This document shows positions 1 through 8,539 of a stretch of DNA of 27,225 nucleotides, one piece after another; position 1 is the first letter of the stretch; each line of letters begins with the position of its first letter. The notes below the pieces were generated by a model. It was given only the letters and a program-made list of their open reading frames with translations. It searched no databases and was not told where the DNA came from. This stretch comes from Chytridium lagenaria. Its lineage: Eukaryota; Chytridiomycota; Chytridiomycetes; Chytridiales; Chytridiaceae. The stretch spans positions 1-27,225 of the forward strand of contig JAHLKC010000259.1 of the NCBI GenBank assembly GCA_025449115.1. The letters are read 5' to 3'. The position numbers were made by a program, and so were the translations under genes.

Positions 1-675
1 CTTTAATATGAGAGATTTCTTGATTTAATTTGTACCTTGTTGAATTAAGTAGTTGATATTGAGTTGATCCCCATCCTCTTCACCACGCGCGTGGCCTCGC
101 GGCGTGATCTCCCTTCACTTAGTTGGATGACAGTCACCCCTCTGCCCCCTTACCACCTGGTGAAGCTGCAATCCGGCCGTTTGAGACAGAAGGCTGTGAT
201 GATGGAACCCCTCCTCATTCACAGTGTCCTTTAGTCAAGGCTTGGTCAGCTACATTCCACCTCTGGTCTCTCCGACCCGATGATCAGGCGCTAACGGCAG
301 GCAATGAGTGAGGTTACCCTGTTCTAAGCTCTGAGAGGCAAACGAGAGCCCATGTTCCAAAAGGTGCCATAGTAAGTGGCATGGAGACTTTAGCCATCCC
401 CGATCGCCAGGAGACGATCTGGTGCTGATATTGGTTTAGCAGCAAGGTAAGTCGATAATGAAGATACTAAACACGTTCCCTTCTCCCTTTATTAAGCAGA
501 ATCTCGCGATCACTCACCCACACCATCGCCAAAACAACAACATCACTTAGATTCAGGAGTACATCCTGTCCCTAGGTGCTCTGTGGACTTGCTCTGCTGG
601 AGCAACTCCTTTACTCTTCTCCCCTACCCCCTAGTCGAAGCTAGGTAGGGAGGGATGGGTCAAGAGAAGATCACA
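1..675 (+). repeat. 5' LTR of element A (partial, cut by window edge)
   Basis: Aligns end to end with 6684-7357. The copy ends GATCACA just before the primer site. By my hand alignment the two copies differ at about five substitutions but at roughly fifteen small indels, mostly one or two bases. This is an odd spectrum for ordinary LTR ageing. Confidence 0.9.
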
Positions 676-676
676 G

Positions 677-689
677 TGGGGGCCCAACC
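677..689 (+). other. Primer binding site of element A (Pro-tRNA-like)
   Basis: TGGGGGCCCAACC lies one base after the LTR end. It begins with TGG (complement of a tRNA CCA end), and TGGGGGC is also how known tRNA-Pro primer sites begin. The identical 13-mer follows the LTR of element B at 22969-22981, although the two LTRs are otherwise diverged. Assignment to proline tRNA is inference; the host tRNA set is not in the window. Confidence 0.7.
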
Positions 690-1703
690 TAAAATGGGTT
701 TCTGGTGAGTTTCTCGTCGGATTTTGCTTTTTTCTTTATTTCTTTCGCAAAATCGACGTCACCGACGCTCTGGACCGATCTGGACGCGTTCCCCGCTGAA
801 AATGGACTTCTGGATGGTTGATGGGCATGCAGGGACCTCCTACCTCCCTCCCGGCATGCCCAGAATCATTTTGTGTCACCTCCCATTGTCCCGTCATTGT
901 TCTGATCCCTCAGAATGATCTGGACTTCATGGAGGCCCACCAGAGCCCACATCATCACTGCATGGCCATCACGTCGCGTTCTCACGCCACTGGGCCATGC
1001 TATATGTGATACCTACCTCACTAGATGGAGCCTTTAGGCTTCCTTATTATCTACTGAGAAAAATTGGCTATTAAAACTCGATTTCTCGACTTTTAGGCCT
1101 CACCTCGCTTTTAAAGCGATCCTGAGCATGTTTTATACATCCTCTTTCATTTTCGAGCTTCTAGCTCGCATTTTCATTTTCATATTTTATTATGATTATG
1201 ATATTTATTTTCAAATGGTCATTTCTTATTTTATGGGTTATGACCACCCTCCCTGCAGCATGCCTCATATTGGCTTGCAGAAAACGCGTTTAAAATTTTC
1301 GAAATGCATTATAAAGGGGTTTTCCCGCGAAAAAATCAATTTATCTTCATTTTATTTTGTTAACGAAGTTTGGACTTAGCCAAATTTCGCGAAAAATAAA
1401 TCTTGTGACAATTCATTTTTGCAAAAAGTGACCTGTCCCACCACCTCGCTAGACTAGAGTCTGCAGCGAGTGATGGTGCGGTGGGATCTCAATCAAAACT
1501 TATCCTACGACGACGCTGTAAAAAGCATTATGCTTATCAACGCGGCATCGTAGGATTTCAACAAGATTATAATCGAAAATGTTTGTAAACAAACTGTTTT
1601 TATTATATGCCCTATGCGGCAATAATGATTTACATATAATTAAACAAAATAAACAAAATAACTTTGACAACTAGTTTATTAATACTTTTTTAAACTACTA
1701 CAA
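690..1703 (+). other. Untranslated leader of element A
   Basis: About 1 kb without a convincing reading frame, AT-rich in its second half. A GTGAGT donor-like site occurs near 705, shortly after the primer site; element B has a GTAGGT at the matching place. Both leaders contain an ACCTGTCC-type motif (near 1431 and 24246). Short open frames here look accidental. Confidence 0.5.
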
Positions 1704-1776
1704 GTAAGTGTACGCTAAACGGCACGATGCCTTCTGTTGCAATGCACTTACTTACCTATACTGCTCGCTCTCCCAG
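1704..1776 (+). other. Candidate intron before ORF1 of element A
   Basis: A perfect GTAAGT donor follows CAA. The segment contains CTGCTCGCTC and ends in CCCAG followed by TGTCCT. Element B has the same order (CAA/GTAAGT, CTGCTCGCTC, CTCAG/TGTCCT) at 24277-24409. Conservation of the edges in otherwise diverged leaders suggests a spliced leader intron. No transcript evidence is available. The long frame starting at 1737 would begin inside this segment, so the true start of ORF1 is uncertain. Confidence 0.4.
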
Positions 1777-2825
1777 TGTCCTCCTCTAGAGATAAGAACT
1801 GGCGAGACCGGGGAAATACAAGGGTTAGCAATGACTACCCGCGCAAAGATGGCGGCAAAGTATATAAAAAGCGCCCTAAACTTACCAGGACTGGGATCCC
1901 TGAAAACGCCCGCCTCTTCCAAATCAAGGCAGGTCGGGACCTCCCATCCATCAAGGAGAGATCCAACGGAATCATCTCCGAATTCCGCGCCACTTGCGCG
2001 ATCTTCCAGGTGCCTATCTGCCAGGAAAACTTAACAAGGTTTATTCGAAACCAAAACAAAGGGAAAACCGAGCTCTCGGACCCTTACCTTGACGCATCAG
2101 AGTGCGAAACTCGAGGAATAACGGTCCTCGACCCTCGTGCAACAGCTGGGCAGCATCAGAAGGTCCTTTCCGACCCTCAGGGCTCCTCAGCTTTGTCAAA
2201 TCGTCGCCCTCTCCCTCTAGAGAGGCCCCAGTCGCCAAGAAGACCGTCGTTGCCTCCTCTGGCTCTCGCCCCTGGTGGTGTTAGCAAGGATGAAGACCGC
2301 CTTTCTCACCTGGCATCTTCATCCCGCAATCCTCGCTCCCATCATTGTACTCGAGAGTCTTCATACGACGACCCGATGGATGAGGATGATGAAGTAGTTC
2401 GTGTCTTTTCAGACGATGAACACACCTCCAACCTCCGCAAGCTCAGGGCAGGCTTCGAACCCGCCTCCTCTGAGCATATGACAAACAAAGGGAAAGAACC
2501 CTTACCTGATGTAGTCGAATGGGACGAGGTCTTCCTGTTCCCCAAATCCAAGGATCCCACCTCCTTTGAAGAATTGCTTGGGGTTCATCGCGACCAAGCC
2601 ATCCGCCAGCGTGCTGAGGGCTCCCTTGACCCCCGCATACTCATCACTAGGCGCCGTCGTGTACCTCCTGCACCTCTTACTCCACCAGCATGCTTCAATC
2701 CTGCTGATGACGCCGAGCATGGCCGCTCCTGCTCCAACAGCTACCCCAAAACGAGCGGACACTTGGTAGCAACCGCTACAACATCGACTTGGTCTTCCAT
2801 CTCGTTCAGCGCCTTGGAGACCTAG
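1737..2825 (+). pseudogene. ORF1 part 1 of element A (unknown protein)
   Basis: An open frame of 362 codons, rich in Ser, Pro, Arg and acidic residues. It carries an acidic cluster (DDPMDEDDEVV, about residue 211) and a charged, largely disordered middle. By position behind the leader it should be the gag-like protein, but no capsid fold signature or zinc knuckle is recognisable. The last 30 or so codons look out of register: the adjoining frame (from 2789) carries the better helical protein sequence, so the two are probably one gene with a one-base shift near 2770-2800. The start codon is uncertain because of the candidate intron at 1704-1776. A 35-bp imperfect palindrome lies at 2441-2475. 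Confidence 0.45.
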
Positions 2826-3220
2826 GTGTTGAAGTTACTGTTAATGAGGGACGACTCAAAAGTAACGTTGCTTACCGTAACGAGAGACTAGAGTCTCTCA
2901 CCTCTCTTGTGGACGAACGTCGCAAGCGCCTATACAAAACAATTAATGGAGTTCGAGACATGTTAGTCGACTCTACCAACGAACTTGCTATGCTCATGGG
3001 CTGTGGTGCTTTTAATATCCGCCAGCTCGACGCTGCGACAGAATACACCGATGCAGCACTTGTAGCTGTACGGCACGACCTCACCAGCTGCTTGGTGAAC
3101 AGTCAGATGAAGGTGAAAGAGATGCGTGATCGACTCACCTCACGTCGGCATCCATCCTCGCCCCCTGCACCTCCTCCGGTCCCTTTGGTCCCTTCAGTAC
3201 CAGCTCCCCGGCTCTGCTGA
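2789..3220 (+). pseudogene. ORF1 part 2 of element A (helical segment)
   Basis: 143 codons in a frame shifted from the preceding ORF. The sequence is heptad-like and charged (NERLESLTSLVDERRKRL and following) and predicts helices or coiled coil, then a proline-rich tail (SPPAPPPVPLVP). Helix followed by a Pro-rich stretch would suit a structural gag-like protein. I do not recognise a family. It is probably continuous with part 1 before a frameshift and with part 3 after another. Confidence 0.4.
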
Positions 3221-3345
3221 AACAGAGAAGTCAGGTCCGTCTTCCCCTGAACCATCCCCTCAACAACGTTGGGAAGGAACAACTCCCACTTACCAGCCTC
3301 TCCTCGGTTGATGGTGATTCTCTCACCGACACCACCACTTCCTCT

Positions 3346-3744
3346 GTGGGCTCTGCCAGTGATGACGATGACCACACCGACCCCCGTCAGGTGGCTCCAG
3401 TTGCTCTTGCTTCTCGCCGTAGAGCACCCCGTCATCCATTGTCACGCCCTAGAGTCTATGGGTTAGCAAACACAAAGCATCTGACGTCGGATGTTGAAGG
3501 AATCACTAAGAAGCTCACCCTTCTTCAGTACCGTGAGCTTCGTTCTGGCTCTTCCACCCCTTCCAGCAGACCTCCTCTCCCCCTTCTCAGGAGTGTTGAC
3601 GCTGATGTGGGAAAGAATACTCCTTTAGTTGATGGTCATGCACCTAAAGTACTCACCATGGGTTCCAACGCTTCCTCTGCGGACCCCGCAGCCGCTATCC
3701 CCCGCACGGCTCTCCCGTCGGTGTTGATGAGCCAACCCTGTTAA
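3346..3744 (+). pseudogene. ORF1 part 3 of element A (low-complexity tail)
   Basis: 132 codons starting with an acidic run (SDDDDHTDP), then Arg/Pro/Ser-rich sequence (SRRRAPRHPLSRPRVYG, SSTPSSRPPLPLL). No domain is recognised. The intervening 3221-3345 is open in another frame, consistent with further frameshifts in a single original ORF. Confidence 0.35.
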
Positions 3745-4696
3745 TGATGGTGAGCTGATTGAAGTTGATGATGCTGTTGTCCCTCATCAACTCCACCCCG
3801 CTCACCTTCTCCTACTCTTCGGGACCTTGTCCTTGATGCCACCTCTTAAATGAGCAATGTAATGATGGAACCATTCCTCTTACCTTAGTTCTTTCTCCTC
3901 TCTGTAGTGATAGAACATAATTAGAAATAATAGATTTCTTTCCTCTTCTTACCTACGTCGTGTATGGTATCAAGATTCTGAAAGAAATTTATTGACTTCA
4001 AAAATACACTATGAGTGCTAGAGTCGGGAGACAAACACGCCATTTGGCGCAATCCATCTCCCCCTCCAAAACTCGATGATACAACCATGCAGACGTTAAC
4101 TACCCGTTAACGTTTTCATAAACTTGCAAGGGCAATTTCCCTATTAGGAGATTCCCTTTGCTCTTACCGCATCCATGGGCTTCGAGTCGCCTATGTAGAT
4201 GCAATTTAATATTACGTGGTGTCTATCCACAACAACACCGTTCCCTAGTGAAAACCTGGACACAACCCATTCGACGCTTCTTCTTCACGACAGCGCTGAT
4301 GACAAACACCTTGACAACACTTTGTCAACTTACAACGGTCCTTTGTCGCAACTTTGCTCTTAATACGGACGAGATGGATCTGTTATAAACGTTGAGTAGT
4401 TTCACTGGGACACGTTCTGCATGGGTCCTTTTGATTCTCTCAATAAGCTGACGTATCTTAATACGTTTCTACCTTTTGCTTATTGTCTCCGCGACGATAG
4501 GCTTAAAATCATCCTTATTTCCGGATGCCAGGATGACGATAGAAGTCGCTCGTCCTGAATGAAGCCTAATCTCGACGATGTTGACCATTTGTGGCTTCCA
4601 ACCTCAAGCAAAGGATGCTAAAGCATTCATTATACCCACCCACCCGCCCATGTCTTTTCTCCTTCTCAAAAACGGGAGTTTGGATCTGATCGACCA
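3745..4696 (+). other. Decayed coding region between ORF1 and ORF2 of element A
   Basis: About 950 bases with only short open stretches (e.g. 4158-4388). Peptides such as FHWDTFCMGPFDSLNKL and ARAISLLGDSLC read in broken frames. This suggests former coding sequence, possibly the N-terminal part of ORF2, but no family is recognisable. Confidence 0.35.
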
Positions 4697-5213
4697 TTGC
4701 TTTCCAGTGAAGTTATCTTCCCTGAACAGCTCATTGACAATGTCTTTGTCAGGATAAAGTCATCTCGAAAGGACATTCTCGAGAGACGCAGACTATTTGA
4801 ATATCAAAAACGGGAGTTCACAGGAACTACCCGATTCTGGATTTGCCAGGTGCCTGATCCTGAGGTCAACTCCTCTCGCGCACCTAGGCACATACCTGGA
4901 CAGATTACCCATGTCATAACAGTTATGCTGGTATACCACCAGATGCTGTAAACTACCCAGTGCCTGACACTGGCCCAAAATCTCTAAGTAGTTTTTGCCT
5001 ATAGATACTTGAGATACGTGAGCTATTCTCACCCCTCAATGAAAAGAGGACAACTACAGACTCACCCCCATCTCTACGCGAGATATATGGCGTTGAGAGA
5101 ACGACGGCTCTGCCTGATGTTCCTTCTCGTATGATCCACGACTTCCCACCAGAGTCAATGAAAAAGTTATATCCCATATACAAACACCATTCCGCTCTTC
5201 CAAGCTGAAGATT
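4697..5213 (+). pseudogene. ORF2 N-terminal segment of element A
   Basis: 4697-4951 encodes 84 codons of charged protein (SSRKDILERRRLFEYQKREF). A second open stretch from about 5030 (PLNEKRTTTDSPPSLREIYG ... DVPSRMIHDFPPESMKK) runs directly up to the endonuclease domain, where one base is lacking at about 5205-5210. The endonuclease thus seems to be the C-terminal domain of a longer protein rather than a stand-alone gene. No homology is recognised in this extension. The string CAAAAACGGGAGTT occurs twice here (4667-4680 and 4805-4818), each time encoding QKREF. Confidence 0.4.
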
Positions 5214-5990
5214 ATAAGTTGGAATGTGAACAGCCTTCAAGCTCTTGTTAAGAAACACTTTGCAAAGAGAATTGAAGGTGATGAATCCAATAGAGCAGAG
5301 TTCTTTGCTAAATATTTGGATGAAATGGAATGTGACATCGCCTGCTTCCAAGAGACTATGGTCGGCGATGGTCATGAAAAGTTTTGGCAACAACTGAAGT
5401 CCGTCCGCGGATGGAAGATGTATGCTGACGACAAAAGAAATGGACACAATGGTGTTATGACCATGGTCCGCGAAGATATCCCCGTACTTTCAGTAATATG
5501 GGACTCATATGATGCGCACTGACTTTGACGACTTTGTTGAAGAAGGACGGTGCCTTACACTCTGCCTTTTAGGTATGAATATAGTGAATGTCTATGCGCC
5601 AAATGGCACAAGGCATGATCACAGACAGGAATACAAAATGAAGTTCCTGGAACGACACACTTTTGTAAAGAGTCTCAAGCTCAGTCAAATACAATTGTTG
5701 TAGGAGATTTCAACATTGCTCACAAAGCAATTGATGTTCGCGAACCATCCAGATTTTATGGATACTCTGGATTCCGCAATGATGAACGCTACTGGCTTAG
5801 TGTTCATTAACTTAGGTTTTAAGGATGGATTTCGTCATAGCCATCTGCATACGCCAGGATATACTTGGCATGATCCAACAGAATTCTATAAAGCTGTTTG
5901 GAGAATAGACTACCTTTGTAGATAAACAAATTCCTTGAAATGGAATGTTAACCACCATTTCGTGGCGTCACTGACTGACCATGAGATGGT
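5200..5990 (+). pseudogene. ExoIII/APE1-like endonuclease domain of element A (frameshifted)
   Basis: The ordered motifs of the endonuclease/exonuclease/phosphatase superfamily can be read across several frames. They are KIISWNVNSL near 5210 (Mg-site Asn), CDIACFQET near 5334-5360 (catalytic Glu), NVYAPNGTRHDHR near 5587 (Tyr/Asn), VVGDFNIAHKAIDVREP near 5699-5745 (Asp, Asn), GFRNDERYWL near 5773, WRIDYLCR near 5900, and LTDHEM near 5972 (Asp-His pair). GDxNxAHxxIDxRxP followed by GFxxxER is typical of cellular ExoIII/APE1 AP endonucleases and not of the LINE retrotransposon endonucleases I know. Frame changes occur near 5510, 5660, 5790 and 5925. All catalytic motifs survive, so either the decay is recent or some indels are sequence error. 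The family cleaves DNA at abasic sites; here a role in element replication or integration is only inference. Confidence 0.75.
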
Positions 5991-6038
5991 TGAATTGGTT
6001 TAGAGTACAGTGATGCTCACCACAATGATTATGATAAC

Positions 6039-6248
6039 ATGATCTCATTGCCAGCACTTGACCTACTTGATCAAGGATCCACATACAAAGCCCCAAAAAC
6101 CCCGGGCCTTCTGCAAAGAATAGAAGCGCAAGGCTCAACGTTCTTTACGGCAGGCGTACCTATAGATTCTAATGACCAGAATCCTATTGATAATGACGTT
6201 CCTCAGCCGGAACCTGATATAGATAATAATCTGATGATGATTACCTGA
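6039..6248 (+). pseudogene. Acidic C-terminal tail of ORF2, element A
   Basis: 69 codons downstream of the endonuclease motifs. The stretch ends in an Asp/Asn/Pro-rich tail (DNDVPQPEPDIDNN) and a stop at 6246-6248. It is probably the end of the ORF2 protein. The remaining 6249-6415 is AT-rich and non-coding (3' UTR). Confidence 0.35.
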
Positions 6249-6415
6249 TAATAACTTGAAATATCTTTAGCCATTGAGATGCTAGATGGTAACAATTATA
6301 TAACCTTGCCAATACTTGGCCTTATAGACTTGCCGATAATGCAAGCTCTGATATATACAGATAGTTCTTATACTTCTGACAACTAAGTTAGACTTTTCTA
6401 TGTAAGTCTTTTCTT

Positions 6416-6428
6416 AAAAACGGGAGAA
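6416..6428 (+). other. Polypurine tract of element A
   Basis: AAAAACGGGAGAA ends immediately before the TGTG start of the 3' LTR. Its position and purine content fit a plus-strand primer. One pyrimidine interrupts it. Confidence 0.75.
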
Positions 6429-7357
6429 TGTGAAGAATTACATTATTCACATGGCTATGGCTCATAAGGACATTCCGTCTAAGTCCGTTGAGTTCCGTTA
6501 TATCCCGCGTCGACGCGTATATTTACGCGTCATATTGAATCCTCCCTTCTTTTCCCTTTGGGTTTTTATATATACTTTTTCCCACGTTTATAGGGTTTTT
6601 ATTGAAGGAGGTGGCGCGCATATGTGCCGTTTATGTGTGTGTGCATATGTTGTGTCTATCATTTATTTGTATTTTGTGTATTACTTTAAGATGAGAGATT
6701 TCTTGATTTAATTTGTACCTTGTTGAATTAAGTAGTTGATATTGAGTTGATCCCCCATCCTCTGTCACCACGCGTGGCCTCCGCGTGATCTCCCTTCACT
6801 CTTAGTTGGATACAGTCGACCCCTCTGCCCCCTTACCACCTGGTGATAGGCTCAATCCGGCCGTTTGAGACAGAAGGCTGTGATGGAACCCCTCCTCATT
6901 CACAGTGTCCTTTAGTCAAGGCTTGTCAGCTACATTCCACCTCTGGTGCTCTCCGACCGATGATCAGGCGCTAACGGCAGGCAATGAGTGAGGTTACCCT
7001 GTTCTAAGCTCTGAGAGGCAAACGAGAGCCATGTTCCAAAAGGTGCCATAGTAGAGTGGCATGGAGACTTATAGCCATCCCGATCGCCAGGAGACATCTG
7101 GTGCTGATATTGGTTTAGCAGCAAGGTAAGTCGATAATGAAGATACTGAACACGTTCCCTTCTCCCTTTAATAAGCAGAATCTCGCGATCACTCACCCAC
7201 ACCATCGCCAAACAACAACAACATCACTTAGATTCAGGAGTACATCCTGTCCCTAGGTGCTCTGTGGACTTGCTCTGCTGGAGCAACTCCTTTACTCTTC
7301 TCCCCTACCCCCTAGTCGAAGCTAGGTAGGGAGGGATGGGTCAAGAGAAGGTCACAA
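6429..7357 (+). repeat. 3' LTR of element A
   Basis: 929 bp, starting TGTGAAGAATTAC and ending GAAGGTCACA, flanked upstream by the purine tract. The start is confirmed by the inverted older copy whose end reads ...GTAATTCTTCACA at 7933. A TATATATA at 6567-6574 is a candidate core promoter. The first 280 bp contain a 93-codon open frame that is also open in the older copy. Confidence 0.92.
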
Positions 7358-7933
7358 ACCTCACTCATCACCTGCCTGCAGCGTTGATCACCGGCTCGGG
7401 GATCATCAGAGGTGGAATGTAGCCGACCAAGCCTAAACTAAAGGACACTGACAATGAGGAGGACCCTTGGGCTCCCATCGCAGCCTTCTGCTTCAAACAG
7501 CTGGATTGCGGCTTCACCAGGTGGCAGGGGTAGAGGGGTGGGCTGCCATCCAAGAAGGAGTGAAGGGAGATCACGGCGAGGCCACGCGCGTGAGATAGAG
7601 GATGGGGAATCAACTCAATATCAACTACTTAATTCAACATGTACAAATTAAATCCAAAGAAATCTCTCACATTAAAGTAATACACAAAATACAAATAAAT
7701 GATAGACACAACATATGCACACACACATAAACGGCACATATGCGCGCCACCTCCTTCAATAAAAGCCCTATAAACGTGGGAAAAAGTATATATAAAAAAC
7801 TTAAAGGGAAAAGAAGGAGGATTAAATATGACGAGTAAATATACGCGTTGACGCGGGATATAACGGAACTCAACGGACTTAGACAAAATGTCCATATGAG
7901 CCATAGGCCATGTGAATTATGTAATTCTTCACA
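7358..7933 (-). repeat. Older truncated LTR of the element A family, inverted
   Basis: The reverse complement of 7358-7933 aligns with the first part of the A LTR (about 6429-6995) with many substitutions, so it is clearly older than the 5'/3' LTR pair. Its LTR start lies at 7933. It is cut exactly at the end of element A's 3' LTR, and the rest of it presumably lies on the far side of A, outside the window. A has therefore inserted into a relative in opposite orientation. Confidence 0.88.
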
Positions 7934-8224
7934 CATTGCAGAATGCCAATAGATCAAGTTAACTCAACAACTAGAATTTATACTATAGACCTCAGCTCCG
8001 AGAACGCGTGATCATGTTCTGCACATAAGGTCTTACACTTTATCATTTTATCTTCATTGAACCCCAGGTGCCACACCGTTGGGTCAGTGCGTCAGGCCCC
8101 GCTCTCCATGGGCTACATCCTGGGATGTCGCTCCAAGCACCTAAATCACCTCCCAGGGTCCTGAGCCCTGGGGCGTTTCTCCGGTGTCTACGCACCCTGG
8201 GATAGACCTGCAGCAGACCCCCGG
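7934..8224. other. Intergenic sequence without recognisable gene
   Basis: About 290 bases between the old LTR and the tandem repeat. It is GC-richer than its surroundings near 8060-8220, with the repeated string CCCTGGG/CCTGGGA. Nothing coding is supported. Confidence 0.4.
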
Positions 8225-8370
8225 GCTTTTACACATGTGTATCATGTGTAAGGACACCTGTCAGCATAGGTCACAGCCACCGTGAGAAGCGCCAGAAGCT
8301 TTTACACGTGTTGATCATGTGTAAGGACATATGTCAGCATATGTCACAGCCACCATGAGAAGCAACAGAA
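8225..8370 (+). repeat. Two-unit tandem repeat, period 73 bp, with palindromic core
   Basis: Units 8225-8297 and 8298-8370 both start GCTTTTACAC and share CATGTGTAAGGACA, TGTCAGCATA, GTCACAGCCACC and TGAGAAGC. Each holds an inverted repeat, TTACACATG / CATGTGTAA in unit 1 with a 5-bp loop, slightly degraded in unit 2. Function unknown. Confidence 0.85.
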
Positions 8371-8539
8371 GCTGAGAAGCCGCCACAAAGGCGTTGTATG
8401 GAAATTTCGCATCAATTCTCAGCATCTGCGTGAGAAGTGACCTGAAGTTCCCAGAGAACTTTATTAAAAATGACAAAAAATGGGATCACTTTCCCCTCCA
8501 GGTGGAAGTATCAGTTCAATCCTGTACTCTCTGCAGTAT

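Larger units (their letters stand above)
1..7357 (+). mobile_element. LTR-flanked retroelement 'A' with ExoIII-like endonuclease, no RT seen
   Basis: Bases 1-675 and 6684-7357 are direct repeats, the 3' copy extending back to 6429. The LTR therefore starts TGTG and ends CACA. A primer-site-like sequence follows the 5' LTR (677-689) and a purine tract precedes the 3' LTR (6416-6428), as expected of LTR retrotransposons. The internal region of about 5.75 kb holds broken ORF1 frames (1737-3744) and an ORF2 whose C-terminal part is an endonuclease/exonuclease/phosphatase domain (about 5200-5990). I found no YxDD reverse transcriptase motif, no integrase zinc finger or D-D-E motif, no RNase H and no CCHC knuckle. 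It is probably non-autonomous or of unusual type. The first 250 or so bases of the 5' LTR lie outside the window. The 3' end sits in an older inverted LTR, so the right flank of the target is visible but the left is not. Element B is a relative. Confidence 0.85.

Noticed and set aside
2441..2475. tRNA-like box B (GGTTCGAAGCC) on the minus strand
   Set aside because: The T-arm-like stem-loop is part of a 35-bp imperfect palindrome (GCTCAG...CTGAGC). No D-arm, anticodon arm or box A lies upstream at tRNA spacing, and the site lies inside ORF1 of element A.
5200..5990. LINE (non-LTR) retrotransposon
   Set aside because: No RT follows the endonuclease, the element has LTRs, a primer site and a purine tract, and the domain has ExoIII/APE1 features.
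6930..7211. 93-codon minus-strand ORF in the 3' LTR
   Set aside because: Not conserved in the 5' LTR, where indels break it; no recognisable protein.
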